Part shown: one piece after another, positions 1 to 12,557 of the stretch
How the letters are laid out: each line of letters opens with the position of its first letter
Numbering within the stretch: the stretch's first letter is position 1
Assembly (NCBI GenBank): GCA_027946365.1
Contig: JAPEUQ010000007.1
Coordinates: forward strand, 1,302,001-1,366,000
Length of the DNA: 64,000 bases
Reading direction: 5' to 3'
Origin: Kalmusia sp. IMI 367209
Taxonomy: Eukaryota > Ascomycota > Dothideomycetes > Pleosporales > Didymosphaeriaceae
Position numbers and translations under genes: made by a program
Notes under the pieces: generated by a model
Seen by the model: only the letters and a program-made list of their open reading frames with translations
The model's database searches: none
What the model was told of the DNA's origin: nothing

Positions 1-534
1 GATGGCGAATGGCCTATTGGCTTGACTCACCCTACGTGGTCCGCTGGAGATCTTCCTCTTGAAACTAGCAACTTAACCGATTCCGCTGTGCAACCCATCT
101 CTCATAGCGGTGAATCGAAGCACAGCGCTCCCGAGCTCTCAACGTCCTCGTCTCCGTCAGAGATCGGTGAAGCGGGCCTGTTCTCTGACCTCGCGCCTCC
201 TTCCGCCGTCAGTGAAACCTTGTTTTGGGAAGACAAATTACCAGTCTATCGCCCGACACCCACGAGCGAGATTCGCCCACCAACGTCTGCCCCTCACCAT
301 TCTGCTTCCGAAGCCCAAGGCCTAGAGCTCGATTTGTCAAAAACGCTGGGCTCTGTAGCAGCCATGACGGCAACCAGCGGCGTCAACATGTACACTGAGT
401 CACCAGCCATTGCTATGCCCAACAACATTGATGACGTCGCTCCAAACAACCCTTGGATGTTGGAGCAAGCCAACTTGGCCTTTACTGGATATGAAGCCTT
501 CGACATCCCTTCTACATTCCCAACCTGGATTTAG
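1..534 (+). CDS. C-terminal end of an unrecognised Ser/Pro-rich protein (5' part outside window)
   Basis: The frame is open from base 1 to a TAG at 532-534, so this is the last 177 residues of a gene that begins upstream of the window. The tail is rich in Ser, Thr and Pro and has no recognisable domain. It ends in a short aromatic stretch (residues FPTWI before the stop). Such disordered tails are common in fungal transcription factors and signalling proteins, but nothing visible proves a function. No Met near the edge can be taken as the start, because the frame continues through the boundary. Confidence 0.6.
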   Translation, partial: DGEWPIGLTHPTWSAGDLPLETSNLTDSAVQPISHSGESKHSAPELSTSSSPSEIGEAGLFSDLAPPSAVSETLFWEDKLPVYRPTPTSEIRPPTSAPHHSASEAQGLELDLSKTLGSVAAMTATSGVNMYTESPAIAMPNNIDDVAPNNPWMLEQANLAFTGYEAFDIPSTFPTWI

Positions 535-3500
535 TCTTCGTCAGACTAGTATCCGTATGTATTTTCACGACGCCATGATTCATGACGCCTGGGGCATTTT
601 TCCATCTATTGGAGTCACAATCGTTAATTTAGTTCGCGTTGTCGTGACCAAGCGACAACAAACCACTTCCGACCTTTGGTCGCTTGTGCATAGTTCACCT
701 TGACCTGAAGCAGCTTCCATCTGCGTTCAAGGCATTGTTTCATAGATTCTCACTCGCGTTGGCTATGGGGTTTAGCGAGCGAGCGTTTTCGTACATAACT
801 TATTGGCGGGTGTTTTCAAGAGTGGGTGGCTGTCTGCATGGGTGGGGGTGCTTAAAATTCTTAGACGGCATCGGCGTTTTGCATTGAATAGATCACTTTC
901 GGATTCCACTGCAGCGTGCGATGGCATTTGGTCGCTAATCGTTTCTCGATTGTGTGTATCGAAACTAGCATTGCTACTCCGGGGTATTTGCTGACGCCGG
1001 GGTTTCGCTGATGTCCTGAAGCTGCACTGCAGGGCTGACGCGAAATCCCACCAGCCGAGCGATGGTCACCCGCACATCGCCAGCCATCCAATGCAAGCGC
1101 AAGCAGAGATTTCTCGCATCCTGATTGACTGCGATTAGTCAAGGGTCTCTGGCGCGCCCCGAACGCTGCATCATAGTCGGAGGGCTCATAAGCTCTCCCG
1201 GTTGCTTTTTCTGGCTCGCCGGCGACGGGAGGCAGGCGTGCGGACATGAGCTCTGCAGAGTTTTATTCCCACGGCCACGCCCTGCCGTGGCTTGATGACT
1301 GTGCCTGTTATTCATCCGGCGTGCTCGAGGTGCTGCTTGTCTCTGCCAGCCGGACGCGCTGTCAGAAAAGCATGCATCCCATCCCACATTACGTCTATAG
1401 CTCCATCGTCCAGAGCGGCACAGCAAACTCAGCATGACGGTTTCCCGCCATGCTCGAATGCATTCGCAGCGAGGCACAGCCTCCTCAATTGCTGGCTGCC
1501 GAGGGAGCAGCCAATTGGGATCGTGACGATTGCCCAGGCTACCGAGTGGAGGTGGCCTCGGATGCTTGGATGCGGTATGGGTGGTTTGCAGAGCTTCCAA
1601 TGGCGAAAATGTCTCACGCGCATAAGGCTCTAGCGACGGATGCGCCCCATGCCAGCACAAGCCAGCGCGGATACGGTACTGTACATCGTCACGCAGGACC
1701 GCTTCACGAACAGGAATGGGCAGCTTCGTCAAGAGATGCAATTGAGCAGCCGCCGTAGCCTCGGGGGTTGAGATTGAGGGAGGAGGAGGGGGTCTTTGGC
1801 GAGAAAGCCACAGAGAAAGCCATCACCACCAGGACTGCGTGCTCAAGCCGCCCTCCTCCCCCCGCGTGCTCTTGACCAACCACCACTGCACGTCCAGATC
1901 TGCGTCGGTGATTCCGTAATAGAAGCCTCCTGTTAGCATCTGTAGACGCTCCTCCGACGTCTGCATTCTCCGTCCAGCGTTGTTCTGCAGTCGGTCGTTC
2001 CTTCTCTTCCTCCACACTTTGGATCCCACATCGCCACCCCACAGGGCTAACCCCAACACAACAACACCAATCCGTGCACCGACAGGCCTCCCAGGCACAG
2101 CGCAGCACATGGTCATGCCGTTGCGTCCCACGTTCAGTCAGAAAAACGGCCTTGTACCAAGACGCATAGGATGATACGGTACCTCGCACGTACTTGGCTG
2201 CACGCTTGGCAGGTCTCAGTCTTGTCTTTGCTTCCGTGCGTGCGAAACCCACCATCGCTACCTGTGCCGTCTGTTGTTTGGCATGCATGAACACTTCGCG
2301 ACGACTTTCTGCATTGGACGAGGGTGCGATGCGAGTGGTCCATTGCGCACGAATCGCTTCGCCAGCCCACCGGCAGATCGACCTCCAATCATGTTTCCAA
2401 GCGCTCGTGTCGGAGAATTTCTCTGTGTCACGACTCATCGGATCGCTGCCTGTGATCGCTAATGACGAAGGCGCATTGTGACCCAGAGTTAGGGCATGGG
2501 GCGATGTTGTTCTCCTCGCTCTCCCACGCTCGCGCTTTGGCCTGTATGATCACTACTGTATGCTGACTTTCCAAGTACGCAGACATGTTTTACACACCCA
2601 ACCATAGCTGGGCTGGTGGTCGCACGACCGTCGTTCGGGGAGCCTTGCTCACTCGTTCACCGGCCATGCTCAACCTTCCTTTTTCTCGCCTCGACTACTA
2701 CTTTCGGGTATGGCAACCGGGACAGCACATGCAAGAAATTTCCTCCTACCATCTCCACGCAATCCACGTTACGCGTGCATTTTTCATCCGCGACCGTCAC
2801 CAAGGTTCTTGATTCCGACGTCACAAGACCATAGCAAGAAGAGAAAAAAGCGTCTTGTTTGTACATCACTGGCGTCCAATAGGCCGTCTGCTGAGTGAGA
2901 TGGGCCTTCGTACCTACCGGTCACCCCACGGCCGATACGGCTGGCTGCTTTGCCCCGAGAAATCCTGCGAACCGTCTTCTAGAAGGCTCTTGGCCTTCTA
3001 TTGCAGCCGTCCTGCACATCCAACACGGCTTCGTTACGCACCCCATACCTCAGCCTGATCCAACATGGGAGGCGCCGCAGCCCGCAGCCCTCAACGCAGG
3101 CCATCGACGATCGCCAATCCTCGTGGATTCGACGTTAAATTTCTCTTTGGGGAATGCATATTCGCTGCTTATCGGTCAGGCTCAATTAGCTACCGAACGA
3201 TAGGGTACAGACTCTCCTCTCGTTTCTCTTCCATTCCTACAAGGCGAAATCAGCATCAGCGAGGGGATAGCGTCTCAATCAACTCGCATCCCTCCTGCTA
3301 AATCCCCATCAAGAAATGGCCCCCCCGAGCAGTGCAGCCTATGGTCTTAACAAAGGCACCCCCACGGTAGGTCAGATACAGCCAAAGAGTAAGCTTTCGG
3401 ACACAATGAATCCGTATGTACGACAGCCTACCCGCCTCCGCGCCGATACACGCAGGGCAACGAATTACCCACCAAGATCGAGCCTCCAACAACGCTAATG

Positions 3501-4449
3501 CAGCTGTATCCCAAGAGCCGCCACACCAGCTGAACCCTTCGACTACCTCTTCGAGACCACGCATGATCAGATATTAGCCCTTGTCTTGGTGGCACAATCG
3601 CGATCGCCCAGCTGTCCAACAATCTAGAATGCGCAAGTAGTACATATGGCAAGGACCGGAAGGTAAGGCGAGACATCTAGATGACCCCTGCAGTTGGGAA
3701 AGCCAGAAATCAAGAGAAATCGATCCCGATAATGTGGTTGGCAAGCGACATCGGAGTCGCGAGCTGCACCGACGCAAACGAGGGCTGCTTGTCGAATGCG
3801 GTAGTTGCTGAGCTGAAGTAGAGTGAGTCATGGCTGGTTGTCAAGTCAGTGTTCGATGCAACCATCCTGCATACCGAGACGACTTGCCCCTACTGTTGCA
3901 ATTCTCCAGATGAAGAGAACGATAGTGCTGAATGGTAGGGCGTCGCCGCTTGTGTTCCTGGTTTGATACGGCTTTTTTCTGGTACATGCTTCACAGAAAC
4001 GAGTAAAAGCTTTGTGTTCTCTAGAAGACATGTACTCTTTTGCTATGTGTCTTTTCAAAGCTCAAGAGTTTTATCATAGAGCTTAAAACAATGTTCATCC
4101 ATGTCTACTACACAGATCTGAATACATCACTTGAGAATCTGTCTTGAAACACCTGGAGCAGGCCGTGTATCATCTCTTGAGTCATACGCAGACTGAGCAA
4201 TCATAGGTTTCCAGCATCACGAATGCTACAGTTGTGCAATCATAGGCTTGAATTACTCATATTTTGTCCTCCATTTTCTTGCACCCGCACTTCAAATAGG
4301 AATGTCATGTCGTGCTGCTGTCGTTCTAGACTCTAAACAAACGCCAAACATGCCCACTGTAGCCATAAGTCGTAAATCGCATCCCCTGCACAATTCGAAC
4401 CCAGCGATAAAAGCAGCCCACCCAAACGCAACAAAGAGAACGGCACCGT
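535..4449. other. Long gene-poor interval between the left-edge gene and REI1
   Basis: About 3.9 kb without a convincing gene apart from one weak small spliced candidate at 3316-3533. The stretch 1100-2500 is GC-rich and holds long but uncharacteristic open frames. The stretch 1960-2070 is pyrimidine- and CAACA-rich on the plus strand, which is typical of fungal 5' untranslated leaders. I cannot connect it to a downstream coding exon. Confidence 0.5.
3316..3533 (+). CDS. Candidate small spliced protein, 59 aa, unrecognised
   Basis: An ATG at 3316 opens a short frame (MAPPSSAAYGLNKGT...). A GTAAGC donor at 3389 and a CGACAG acceptor ending at 3426 would remove a 38-nt intron. The product continues in a Pro-rich, Lys/Arg-containing frame (YPPPRRYTQGNELP...) to TGA at 3531. 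The joined reading looks more protein-like than the unspliced one. The intron is shorter than all others in the window, no branch site stands out, and I do not recognise a family. The first residues faintly resemble the start of ribosomal protein eL36, but the rest does not follow that family. Confidence 0.25.
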
Positions 4450-6183
4450 TCACTGCAGTAACGGATCGCGGAAGTGCTTCTGGAAGTTGGCGCGCCGCTC
4501 GTTGCCAGCCTGGTACTTTGTCCTTGCCCGCTGCTCGCGCTTCTGCTCTCGCTTCTCAACAGCGCGGATCTCGGCCTTCTTTGCGTCGCTCACGCCCACC
4601 ATACCGAGACCTCCGTTCGCGCGAGTGATGAGCTGCTGTCGGCCACGGCCACGGTCCTCCATGTCGACGTCGCCCTCGGAATCGGATTCTGCCGCACCTG
4701 CAATCATGCGTCGATTCGCGGCCTCCATACGCTCAGCAACGCCGGGGTAATTACGCAGGTTTTGGCGGTAGTATTTGTTTAGCGATCTATGACCAGCGGT
4801 ACGCCCAGTAGGGAGGTGAAGCTCATATTCGTCGTGATACACAGCCACAGGGGTAGCGTGCGCATGAGAATGGAAGCCATCGGCATTCTTATGTGGACGA
4901 GGATCTCCATGAGCGTGGTGTTTTGATTTGTTGAGGAGTTTGTGGCGATGGGAACGGTCAATAGGTACAGCCGTGATCTCGTCTGTGGGTACGCTCGACA
5001 CAGTACTGTCAGTCTCCCAGCCCTCGTCTTCTTCTCCTGACATGACAGCATCATCATCTTCGGTCGTGGTGACCGTCCTACGTGCCGCGCCCAGTTTCAC
5101 ACCCCCGCCTGCTGTCGATGTTGAATCATCTGAGTCGTCTTCCATGTCTTGTTCCATTTCATTGAACTTATCCGCGTCAGGATACGAGCTCCGGAAATCG
5201 TAGAACTCTCCAATCTCAACCAGCTCCTCGTCGGTCTCGAAGCCGATCATGCAGTGTCCCCGGTCGCGCATGTGAGTCTGGATGCCGTGAGAGGAATGTG
5301 CATGCTTGTGGCACTTCAGGCATTCATACTGTTCGTGAATCTTGACGTGGAGGTGCTTGATCAAATCCTCAGGCTCCACTAGGAACTCCTTTTCTGGGAT
5401 GAACATGCCGTGGTGGCGGCCCATGTGGTGGACGTTCAGCGAAAAATTTGGGGAACGATAGTTGCAAAATAAACAATCTTGAAGAGGATCCGTCTGCAGT
5501 TTGCTGGATGTGACAGAAGACTTATCGTCTTGCTCTTTACTCTCGTCCGTGGTGATTGGGGATAAGGGATGCTCAGGCTTGTGGCCCGCTTGCGAAGGAT
5601 GAGGTCGTGTAGGTCGCCGTGAAACAGGCTCTGAATTGTCCAGATTGGTGTTCTTGATACCATCTACAACCTCAGAGAACTCCTTCTCCGCTTCACGGTC
5701 CAGCTCAGTGGCTTCCGAGTCTACCGTTGAGGCCATTGACTCGCCTAACGAGAAGGCGGAGCTCATGACGGAGCCCGTCACCGAGGCCGCATCGTCCATA
5801 CCAGCTTTTGCTACATTGCTCCTGTGCTTCTGGCTATTCAGGTGGTTATTGTAGGCATTCTCGCTGTAGTAGGTTTTCTGGCAGGCGGCGCAGGACTTCT
5901 CGAAAGAGGCTTTAGCGGCAGTAGCGGCAGCGGACGCCTTATTCGCAAGCACCTTGTCGGTGAAGACTTCGGAGGAGAGGGGCGGGAGTGAAGCTACGCG
6001 GCGTTTGAGATTGTATCGACTGTCGAAATCAGCACAAACGGCCATTGTGGTTCTTAGTGTCACTCACTGCCAGTCCGTCTGCATGTGCCCCCTCTGCAGC
6101 TCGCTCGACCGGAAGGCGACCTGGCAGGTGTTGCAGGTAAACGGGTGCGTGGACTGCACCGAGGGGGCCGCTTGGGTCGCCAT
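4450..6183 (-). CDS. REI1: Cytoplasmic pre-60S maturation factor REI1 (ZNF622 family)
   Basis: Two exons: 6183-6068 and 6019-4450. The 48-nt intron (6067-6020) has GTGAGT and GACAG ends. The product is 561 aa. Splicing joins TDW to HRYNLKRRVASLPP, the family signature, whereas an unspliced start inside the intron would lose the first zinc finger. C2H2-type fingers are visible near residue 17 (CNTCQVAF), near 80 (CAACQKTY with HLNSQKH), and in the middle (CLFCNYRS with HHMGRHHG; CLKCHKHA with HMRDRGH). An acidic stretch lies between the fingers and the C-terminus, and the C-terminal half contains the LNKYYRQNLRNYPGV block typical of the family. REI1 acts on late 60S particles in the cytoplasm, where it is needed for release and recycling of shuttling factors. 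It is divergent from the HECT ligase gene. Confidence 0.95.
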
Positions 6184-6756
6184 GTTTACGAGAGGTTCGG
6201 AAAGAATGTGTTGTGTGGTGGGGGAAAGCGAGGAAAGAGAAGCGCGACCTGTAGATTTGGTGGAATTTCTAAGTGGGGTTAGTGGGCAAGCGCGCCCAGG
6301 TTGGGTTGCAATCAGAAGGCGAATATTTTCTACGAGGCAGTCGCCGCAGCTAGTCGTCGTCGTCGTCGTCGCCGTCCGCTTATCAAGCGCTTTGGGGCGG
6401 ATTCAAAAATGCCGTTGGCTGTGCGCGTTGCCGCAGGATAGGCGGCCGTTTGGTGGGTGGGATGGTGACGTTGTTCGCCTCGGCCCCGCCAAGCACAGAC
6501 AGACAGGCGCGATGGTTCCTGCAACCTGTTAAGCGGGAGAGCTAGGGTGCTTCGGTGAAAGTGAATTCTGCTGCCGTCAGCCCTACCGTTATGGACACCA
6601 CGTCGACACGGCCATGGCCCGCTTGATGCGCCCGAGGTGACGACTACGCGACGCGTGAGCCACGCTATGTTATCTCATTGTCTGCCCCGCTTTCGACTCC
6701 CGCCCGCGATTGTGCAGCTTCTTGTCGCAGTGTAACCTGAGACGACCGCCAATGAC
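6184..6756. promoter_or_regulatory. Divergent promoter region between REI1 and the HECT ligase
   Basis: 573 bp shared by two genes read outwards. It contains a short (GTC)n run and one ACGCGT element (6651-6656), which matches the MluI cell-cycle box bound by MBF in yeasts. A single copy is weak evidence for regulation. No clear TATA box was seen. Confidence 0.4.
6353..6370. repeat. (GTC)6 trinucleotide microsatellite
   Basis: Six perfect tandem copies of GTC in the intergenic region between REI1 and the HECT ligase. Outside coding sequence. Confidence 0.85.
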
Positions 6757-9700
6757 ATGACGGCGCCACACCGGGGGATGCGCGCTCGCCCACGCCCTCG
6801 ACCTCGCATCGACTTCGATACTGCCATAAACATCGACGATGCTAATCGTCTATTAGAATGGTCGCAGATAGAGCGGCAGCGCCAGTTCCAGCACCTGGTC
6901 CGACGGTGAGCCCTGTCCATGCTGCCTGAGCTACCCGTGCTAACTGCTATAGCTACATGTCACAGATATTGTACGGTTGTACGAGCACCTACTGCACCAC
7001 TCCAACATGTCTATCCTGCAACAAGCGTCTCGTGTCTAAGCCCTTCCGACCACCGACCCAGCTGACTGCTCGGGCCCTGGCCTTCTACCTCGCGAGCCAG
7101 GACCATCCGCACCGCCGTCTATGTCCACACGAATTAAACGTCGATCCCAGCACGTTAGAAATTGAGGGTGCAGATGGAGTACATCTACGCAAAGAGGGTG
7201 GAAGCGTTGGCACTGTCTGCCATGTATATCCTCGTGCACCCTCGCCTGCATCAACGGCTCGCGCTAAGGGTACATTTGAGAGCGGCTGTGACCATGGAGT
7301 AGAGCACGTCGCTGAAACGAAGCGTATATCAGACGCTATCGAGAATCGCCATCAGTCGCGAAAGGATCCGAAGTCACTTGGGCAGAATCTGTACGACACT
7401 GTTACCATGATATTCGCTTATTCCAAGCATATTCCTAACCCATTACTACCTCTCTTCGCCTCGCTTGCTTCATCTTCTGATCAGGAGCTTCCAACGAGTG
7501 GAGGCTCTCTGCGTCACGCATCAATGATAGTGATTGAGGGCAAACGACAGCAAGACTCCCATCAAGTCCCACCTACAAATCCCGCTAGTGCAAACACCAC
7601 ACCACCCCCTGTGAATAATGAGCGAGATTCTGAGCCGACGTCCACACAAAGCCCAAAACGCTTCGAGAGAAGACCGTCCAAAGTAAACGCATCGCACATC
7701 ACGTCCGAGGTTCTTAGCAATGGCCAGCGCATACACAAGATTCGTCATGTCGCCAGCGGTCTCGGGAATGATTTGCATTCGTATAAGCCTTCTAATGTTT
7801 CTTCGCTCAATGGAACTCTCGACGGAACACTCGATGGTGTCATCGCAGAGAAGCTTAAGATGCGGACTCCTCATGCGTTTACGAACATGCCTAGGAAGTC
7901 ATCAACGAGTGCTTTGTTGTCGGAGCATTCAAGTGACAAAAGCAATGCTTCCGTCGAAAGCTCCCGGGACGAGCTACACTCGACAGTACCAGTCATCTCT
8001 CACCTTACTTGTGATATCATGGACCAATTGAAGGAAGAGGTGTGTCGTCAGCCTAGGAACCGGTCTCGCGATTTCAACTTCGTTGTAGATTACGACGCCA
8101 ACCGACGGTTTCGACCCGCGAAGCCTTTTGTGAACAGATCCCTCTATTTCACTCTTAGCGACCCAGAAACACTATTGAAATCGTTCCGCGATATGAACAG
8201 TGACGAATATAAGGACTCTCCATTGCCTCATCTTGATGCGTACTGCTTGACGCACTCGTTCCGAGACTGGAATCAAAGGAACGGTGCTCTTGTGTTCGAT
8301 AGCTTGTGGATCGCATTGGAAGCCTTATTCAGACCTCCACCAGAGCTTGATACGCAAAAGAGTCCACGTCTGAAGCCTTCACGCAAGGCTGCCGCCCTAC
8401 AACAAGCATCTCAGCAGCCAGACCAGAACGAAAATTCAGCAAGTATGCCAGGACGGTATCTTTCTAACTTAGAGGCTGCTCATATCATCATGATATGCAT
8501 CCATGCCTTGACTGCCTTGGTGCCTTTCGGCTGGCCGCATACTTGGGTTCAAGTCCGCAAGCTCAGAGGCTGGGGGGTGGTCATACCCGGAGCGCCTCCA
8601 AAGACAGCGCATGCTGATAGTTTTGCGCATCCTTGGCTTGAGATAATAGACCATTTAGAGTACGAGCCAGCTATACGCTTAGCGACCCGATTGTTACAAG
8701 CTATTGGTACAAGAAGGTGTTTCGAGCATATACTCCAAAGTATTCGCACAGGAGATGGAACCTTTAGACAGACGGAGTCATCCTCAGGGCCAAACTCACT
8801 AATCCCAATATTAACAAGACACCTCGAGCAAGTCGAGAAGGCGGCCCTGCAAAGAAAGGCAAAAATGATTTCTAGCCAAAGTAACAATGATGACCCTGGT
8901 TGGACCGTCACCGCAACCTTCATGGAATGGCTCCGAACGGTTGTTGTCAAGCAGTGGGACGGCAACGTTGAAATCAACGCGTGGGGCAGCGTTGGTACTG
9001 CAGTAGCCATTATGAACTATCTCCGTTAGTTGCTCTTCTCACGCACTATTCTATACATATCCTAACAACAATAGACACTTTCATGGATGATTTGAATCTC
9101 CAGCCTGAAATGTTTCTCATACCTTGTTTCAGCGAGCAGATTGACTCGATACAGCAGCCGCTCGACTTTCTCAAGTACAAAGAACTCCCGAATTCTTTTC
9201 ACGTATTGCAACATCCCTTTCTCTTTCCTCAAGATATCCTAGTAGGATATTTTCGCGCTATCAATTTCAACCGCATGTTTAAGCAGTTTGAAAAATCAGC
9301 TCGCATCATCAACTTCCAGTCAAGGTGGGACCAGATTGTGAACGACCGCCGACATTGGGACGTAGTTATGGACCATCTCGATGTGGCGCTTACGGAATAT
9401 CTTGTTTTAGATGTCAGTCGACAGAATCCGCTTGAAGCGACTCTAGATCAATTATGGGGACAGGAGAAAAGAAAGCTCCTAAAACCCCTCAAAGTAAGGA
9501 TCGGAATCTTAGAAGGCGAAGTCGGTTTAGATCAGGGCGGCGTGACGTACGAATTTTTCCGACTTGTTCTCAGTGAAGCTTTCAGGCCAGACAATGGTAG
9601 GTTTTCATACTTTCAATCCTCCTATCGCTACTAACTTCCCGCAGGCATGTTTGTAGTCGACGCTCAGACCAGCATGACCTGGTTTCAGCCGGCCTCACTT

Positions 9701-10648
9701 GAGCCTCTCTGGAAGTTTGAGATGCTGGGTGTGATCTTCTCCCTTGCTGTATACAACGGCATCGTTCTTCCCGTAACCTTTCCGCTCGCGTTGTACAAAT
9801 ATCTTTTGAAAGACGAATCTAAACCTAGTGAACGGATCAGTCCCACTGACTATATCGCGGACGGATGGCCTGTACTAGCGAAATCATTCCGCGAACTTCT
9901 AGATTTTCCCGGCGAGGTCGCAGACGTATTCTTGAGGGATTATACCTTCAGCTTTGCGGTGTTTGGTCAAAATGTTGATGTTGATATGCGAGCTTTCAAG
10001 GGACGGGCGTGGCCTGATATAAGCTTTGACTCTGAAAACACAATCACTTCCATGCAACGCAAGTTTCAACTATATCCAGACCTCGACAGTTCTTCGTGGA
10101 GGCGGCCTAAGGATATGGAATCAGAACCAGCACTCGTGACGAACGCGAACAGGAAGGAGTATATTAGCGACTACGTCGATTGGCTTACATTCACATCTGT
10201 TCACCCACAACTCGAAGCCTTCGCTAAAGGCTTCCATACCTGTCTCCGTCACACCTCTCTAAAATTCTTTACACCCCGCACGCTCCGCGCTCTGGTCGAA
10301 GGCGGTCATACCATCTCGATCCCACTCCTCAGAAAAACCGTTCGCTACGAAGATGGCTACTCAGCCTACCACCACACCATTGTCGATTTCTGGTCTATTG
10401 TTGAAAAGTACAACGAAGAGGATAGAAAGCGTCTACTCGAATTTGTCACGGCGAATGAACGCATCCCTGTAACGGGGTATGACAGTATTCATTTCAGCAT
10501 AGTGAGGATGGGAGGTGATACGGAGAATTTGCCGACAAGCAGCACTTGTTTTGGGAAGTTGTGGTTGCCGGAGTACAGGAGCAGGGAAAAGTTGAAGACG
10601 AAGTTAGGGGTTGCGATTAGGAATAGTGAAGGATTTGGGATCGTATAA
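6757..10648 (+). CDS. HECT-type E3 ubiquitin ligase with N-terminal AZUL zinc finger (HUL4/UBE3A-like)
   Basis: Four exons: 6757-6905, 6953-9024, 9075-9596 and 9645-10648, with introns of 47, 50 and 48 nt, all GT-AG. The product is 1248 aa. Residues about 43-115 carry the AZUL zinc finger (Cys pattern in YGCTSTYCTTPTCLSCNKR). Residues about 120-450 are low-complexity. The last roughly 370 residues are the HECT domain, which contains GEVGLDQGGVTYEFF and ends with the catalytic LPTSSTC block; the active-site Cys is about residue 1216, near the C-terminus as expected. The enzyme takes ubiquitin from an E2 as a thioester on that Cys and passes it to substrates. The AZUL-HECT combination is the UBE3A layout; in fungi such proteins are usually called Hul4-like. 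A start at 6957 would delete the beginning of AZUL, so I chose the ATG at 6757. Confidence 0.92.
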
Positions 10649-11246
10649 GGGTGGAGTTTTTATCGGTGTCTGACAAGTGACCAATTATCCGTGCATGATA
10701 TTGTTGCATAGCTTGCGAGCATGTTGTGGAGTCATTGGTGCTTAATTATTGGAATGGATGCACGATTGTGCAATGGCGTTGTGGTGCTGCATGGTAGACC
10801 CGGTACGGAATACATGCTTCAATCAATGTATTAGTCTACTTGAATCGTGTGTGATAGATAGTTAGACACCACGCTTAAAATACTATCTTGATGGATAGAT
10901 CGCTAGGCGTTTTACTTTTGTAGTGACCAAGACTATGCATTGTGGGAAATCACAACAAAGCCCCACCAGGCTTATTAAGCCGCAGAGCATCAGGATCGTT
11001 ATCTAACTTTTTCAATGTACCAAATGGAAAGAGGTAGAGAAGCCTCATGTAACTACAACGTCTGTTTTCCAACATTCCGGAATTAATTTTGCTCCTCTAG
11101 TCCGCATTCGACACTTTTTGTAATCGTAGGGCGCGCAGAAGTTGCCGAATGCTAGCGCCTCTCAACTAGCGATTTCTATTCTCAGTGAACTGTTAATTTC
11201 TGTTCATCCGCGACAATCACACTCACGACGACACATTCCAATCCTC
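10649..11246. other. Intergenic region upstream of the serine dehydratase
   Basis: About 600 bp between two plus-strand genes. It is AT-rich and has no coding-like frame. It must hold the 3' UTR of the HECT gene and the promoter of the next gene. Confidence 0.5.
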
Positions 11247-12272
11247 ATGACTTCATCCACGCAAACACCAACCCTTCCTACTCCTTGGAGAGAAACACCA
11301 TTGATACACTCGTCGATTCTGTCGAAGCATGCAGAATGCCAGATCTTCCTCAAGCTCGAAAACCTCCAACCATCTGGCTCCTTCAAATCACGGGGCATTG
11401 GAAACTTTCTCTTGAGCCACCTCGAAGTTGTCAATGCTGAAGATCGGCACAGGACGCATTTCTACACCTCCAGCGGCGGCAACGCAGGCCTGGCATGCGT
11501 CCACGCCGCTGTAACTCTGAATGCACCCGCTTCCGTCGTAGTTCCCTTGACCACAACGCCGTACATGATCTCCAAGTTGCGTGCCGCAGGCGCCACTGAG
11601 GTCGTACAGAAGGGCGCGAGCTGGTACGAGGCGGATCGATACCTCAGAGAAACAGTCATCCCCCAGGCGAAAGAGAAGGGGGAGATACCCGTATATGTAC
11701 CACCCTTTGATGCAAAAGAGATATGGGACGGCCACGCTACTCTAATATCAGAAGTCTTCAGTCAGATGAAGGGAGACCAGAGCCCGCCAGATGCAATCAT
11801 ATGCAGTGTCGGCGGAGGCGGCCTCTTTTCTGGTATCATGCTCGGCCTTGAGAACGCCGGAAATTCTTCAACTACCGTTCTAGCCGTCGAAACCCAAGGC
11901 GCTCACTCGCTCGCCTTGTCGCTGGAGAAGGGACAGCTCGCGACGTTGCCGGCTATCACGAGCATTGCGACGAGTTTGGGTGCACGAACGGTGGCGCGCA
12001 GGGCGTTTGAGTATGCGCAGCGGCCGACGGTCAAAAGTGTCGTGTTGGGGGATGATGATGCAGTGGAAGGGTGTGTGAGGTTTGCGGATGATGAACGAAT
12101 TATGGTTGAGCCAGCATGCGGTGTAAGCTTGTCCTTATGTTATGGTGACAAGCTGCGGAAGTATCTTCCAACTCTCAACGAGCGTAGTAGAGTGGTTGTT
12201 GTCGTTTGCGGTGGGAGTAATGTGTCTGCTGAGACATTGGCTAAGTGGACTACGGCCACAGCTAAAAATTGA
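11247..12272 (+). CDS. L-serine/L-threonine dehydratase (ammonia-lyase), PLP-dependent
   Basis: Single exon, 341 aa, starting at the first in-frame ATG. It is a fold-type II PLP enzyme of the serine/threonine dehydratase group. The PLP-binding lysine lies in LQPSGSFKSRG near residue 50, the substrate loop SSGGNAG follows about 30 residues later, and the phosphate-binding glycine loop SVGGGGLFSG is near residue 190. It would deaminate L-serine or L-threonine to pyruvate or 2-oxobutyrate, as the yeast catabolic enzyme Cha1 does. There is no ACT-type regulatory domain, so a catabolic rather than biosynthetic (Ilv1-like) role is more likely. Length and motifs fit the CHA1/SDS family; the preferred substrate cannot be read from sequence. 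Confidence 0.88.
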   Translation: MTSSTQTPTLPTPWRETPLIHSSILSKHAECQIFLKLENLQPSGSFKSRGIGNFLLSHLEVVNAEDRHRTHFYTSSGGNAGLACVHAAVTLNAPASVVVPLTTTPYMISKLRAAGATEVVQKGASWYEADRYLRETVIPQAKEKGEIPVYVPPFDAKEIWDGHATLISEVFSQMKGDQSPPDAIICSVGGGGLFSGIMLGLENAGNSSTTVLAVETQGAHSLALSLEKGQLATLPAITSIATSLGARTVARRAFEYAQRPTVKSVVLGDDDAVEGCVRFADDERIMVEPACGVSLSLCYGDKLRKYLPTLNERSRVVVVVCGGSNVSAETLAKWTTATAKN

Positions 12273-12557
12273 ACGAACGACTCAAAGAAAGCGGCATTCT
12301 TCGGTGGCGTTCTTTGTCAATTTAGAGACGATAAAATGAGCCAGTCTTCATGTTCGATGTCGAAGAGCAGAATGGAGTAAGGTGGATGTCGGCAAAACAG
12401 ACGCGTAGATGACCACCTAAATGATTCATGGATCGATATAAACCTATGTGTAGCATAGCTCGAGTACATAGAAAGATCTCAGAGATGTCAAGTCATGTCA
12501 AAACCAGTATGCTCAACCAAAAGCAGATCAGGAGCCCTTCCACTCCTTGACTCCTCC

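Noticed and set aside
1139..2438. Two long overlapping minus-strand open frames (200 and 244 codons)
   Set aside because: They lie in GC-rich sequence where chance frames are long, are Arg/Cys/Trp-rich without any domain, overlap each other, and face pyrimidine-rich leader-like sequence on the other strand.
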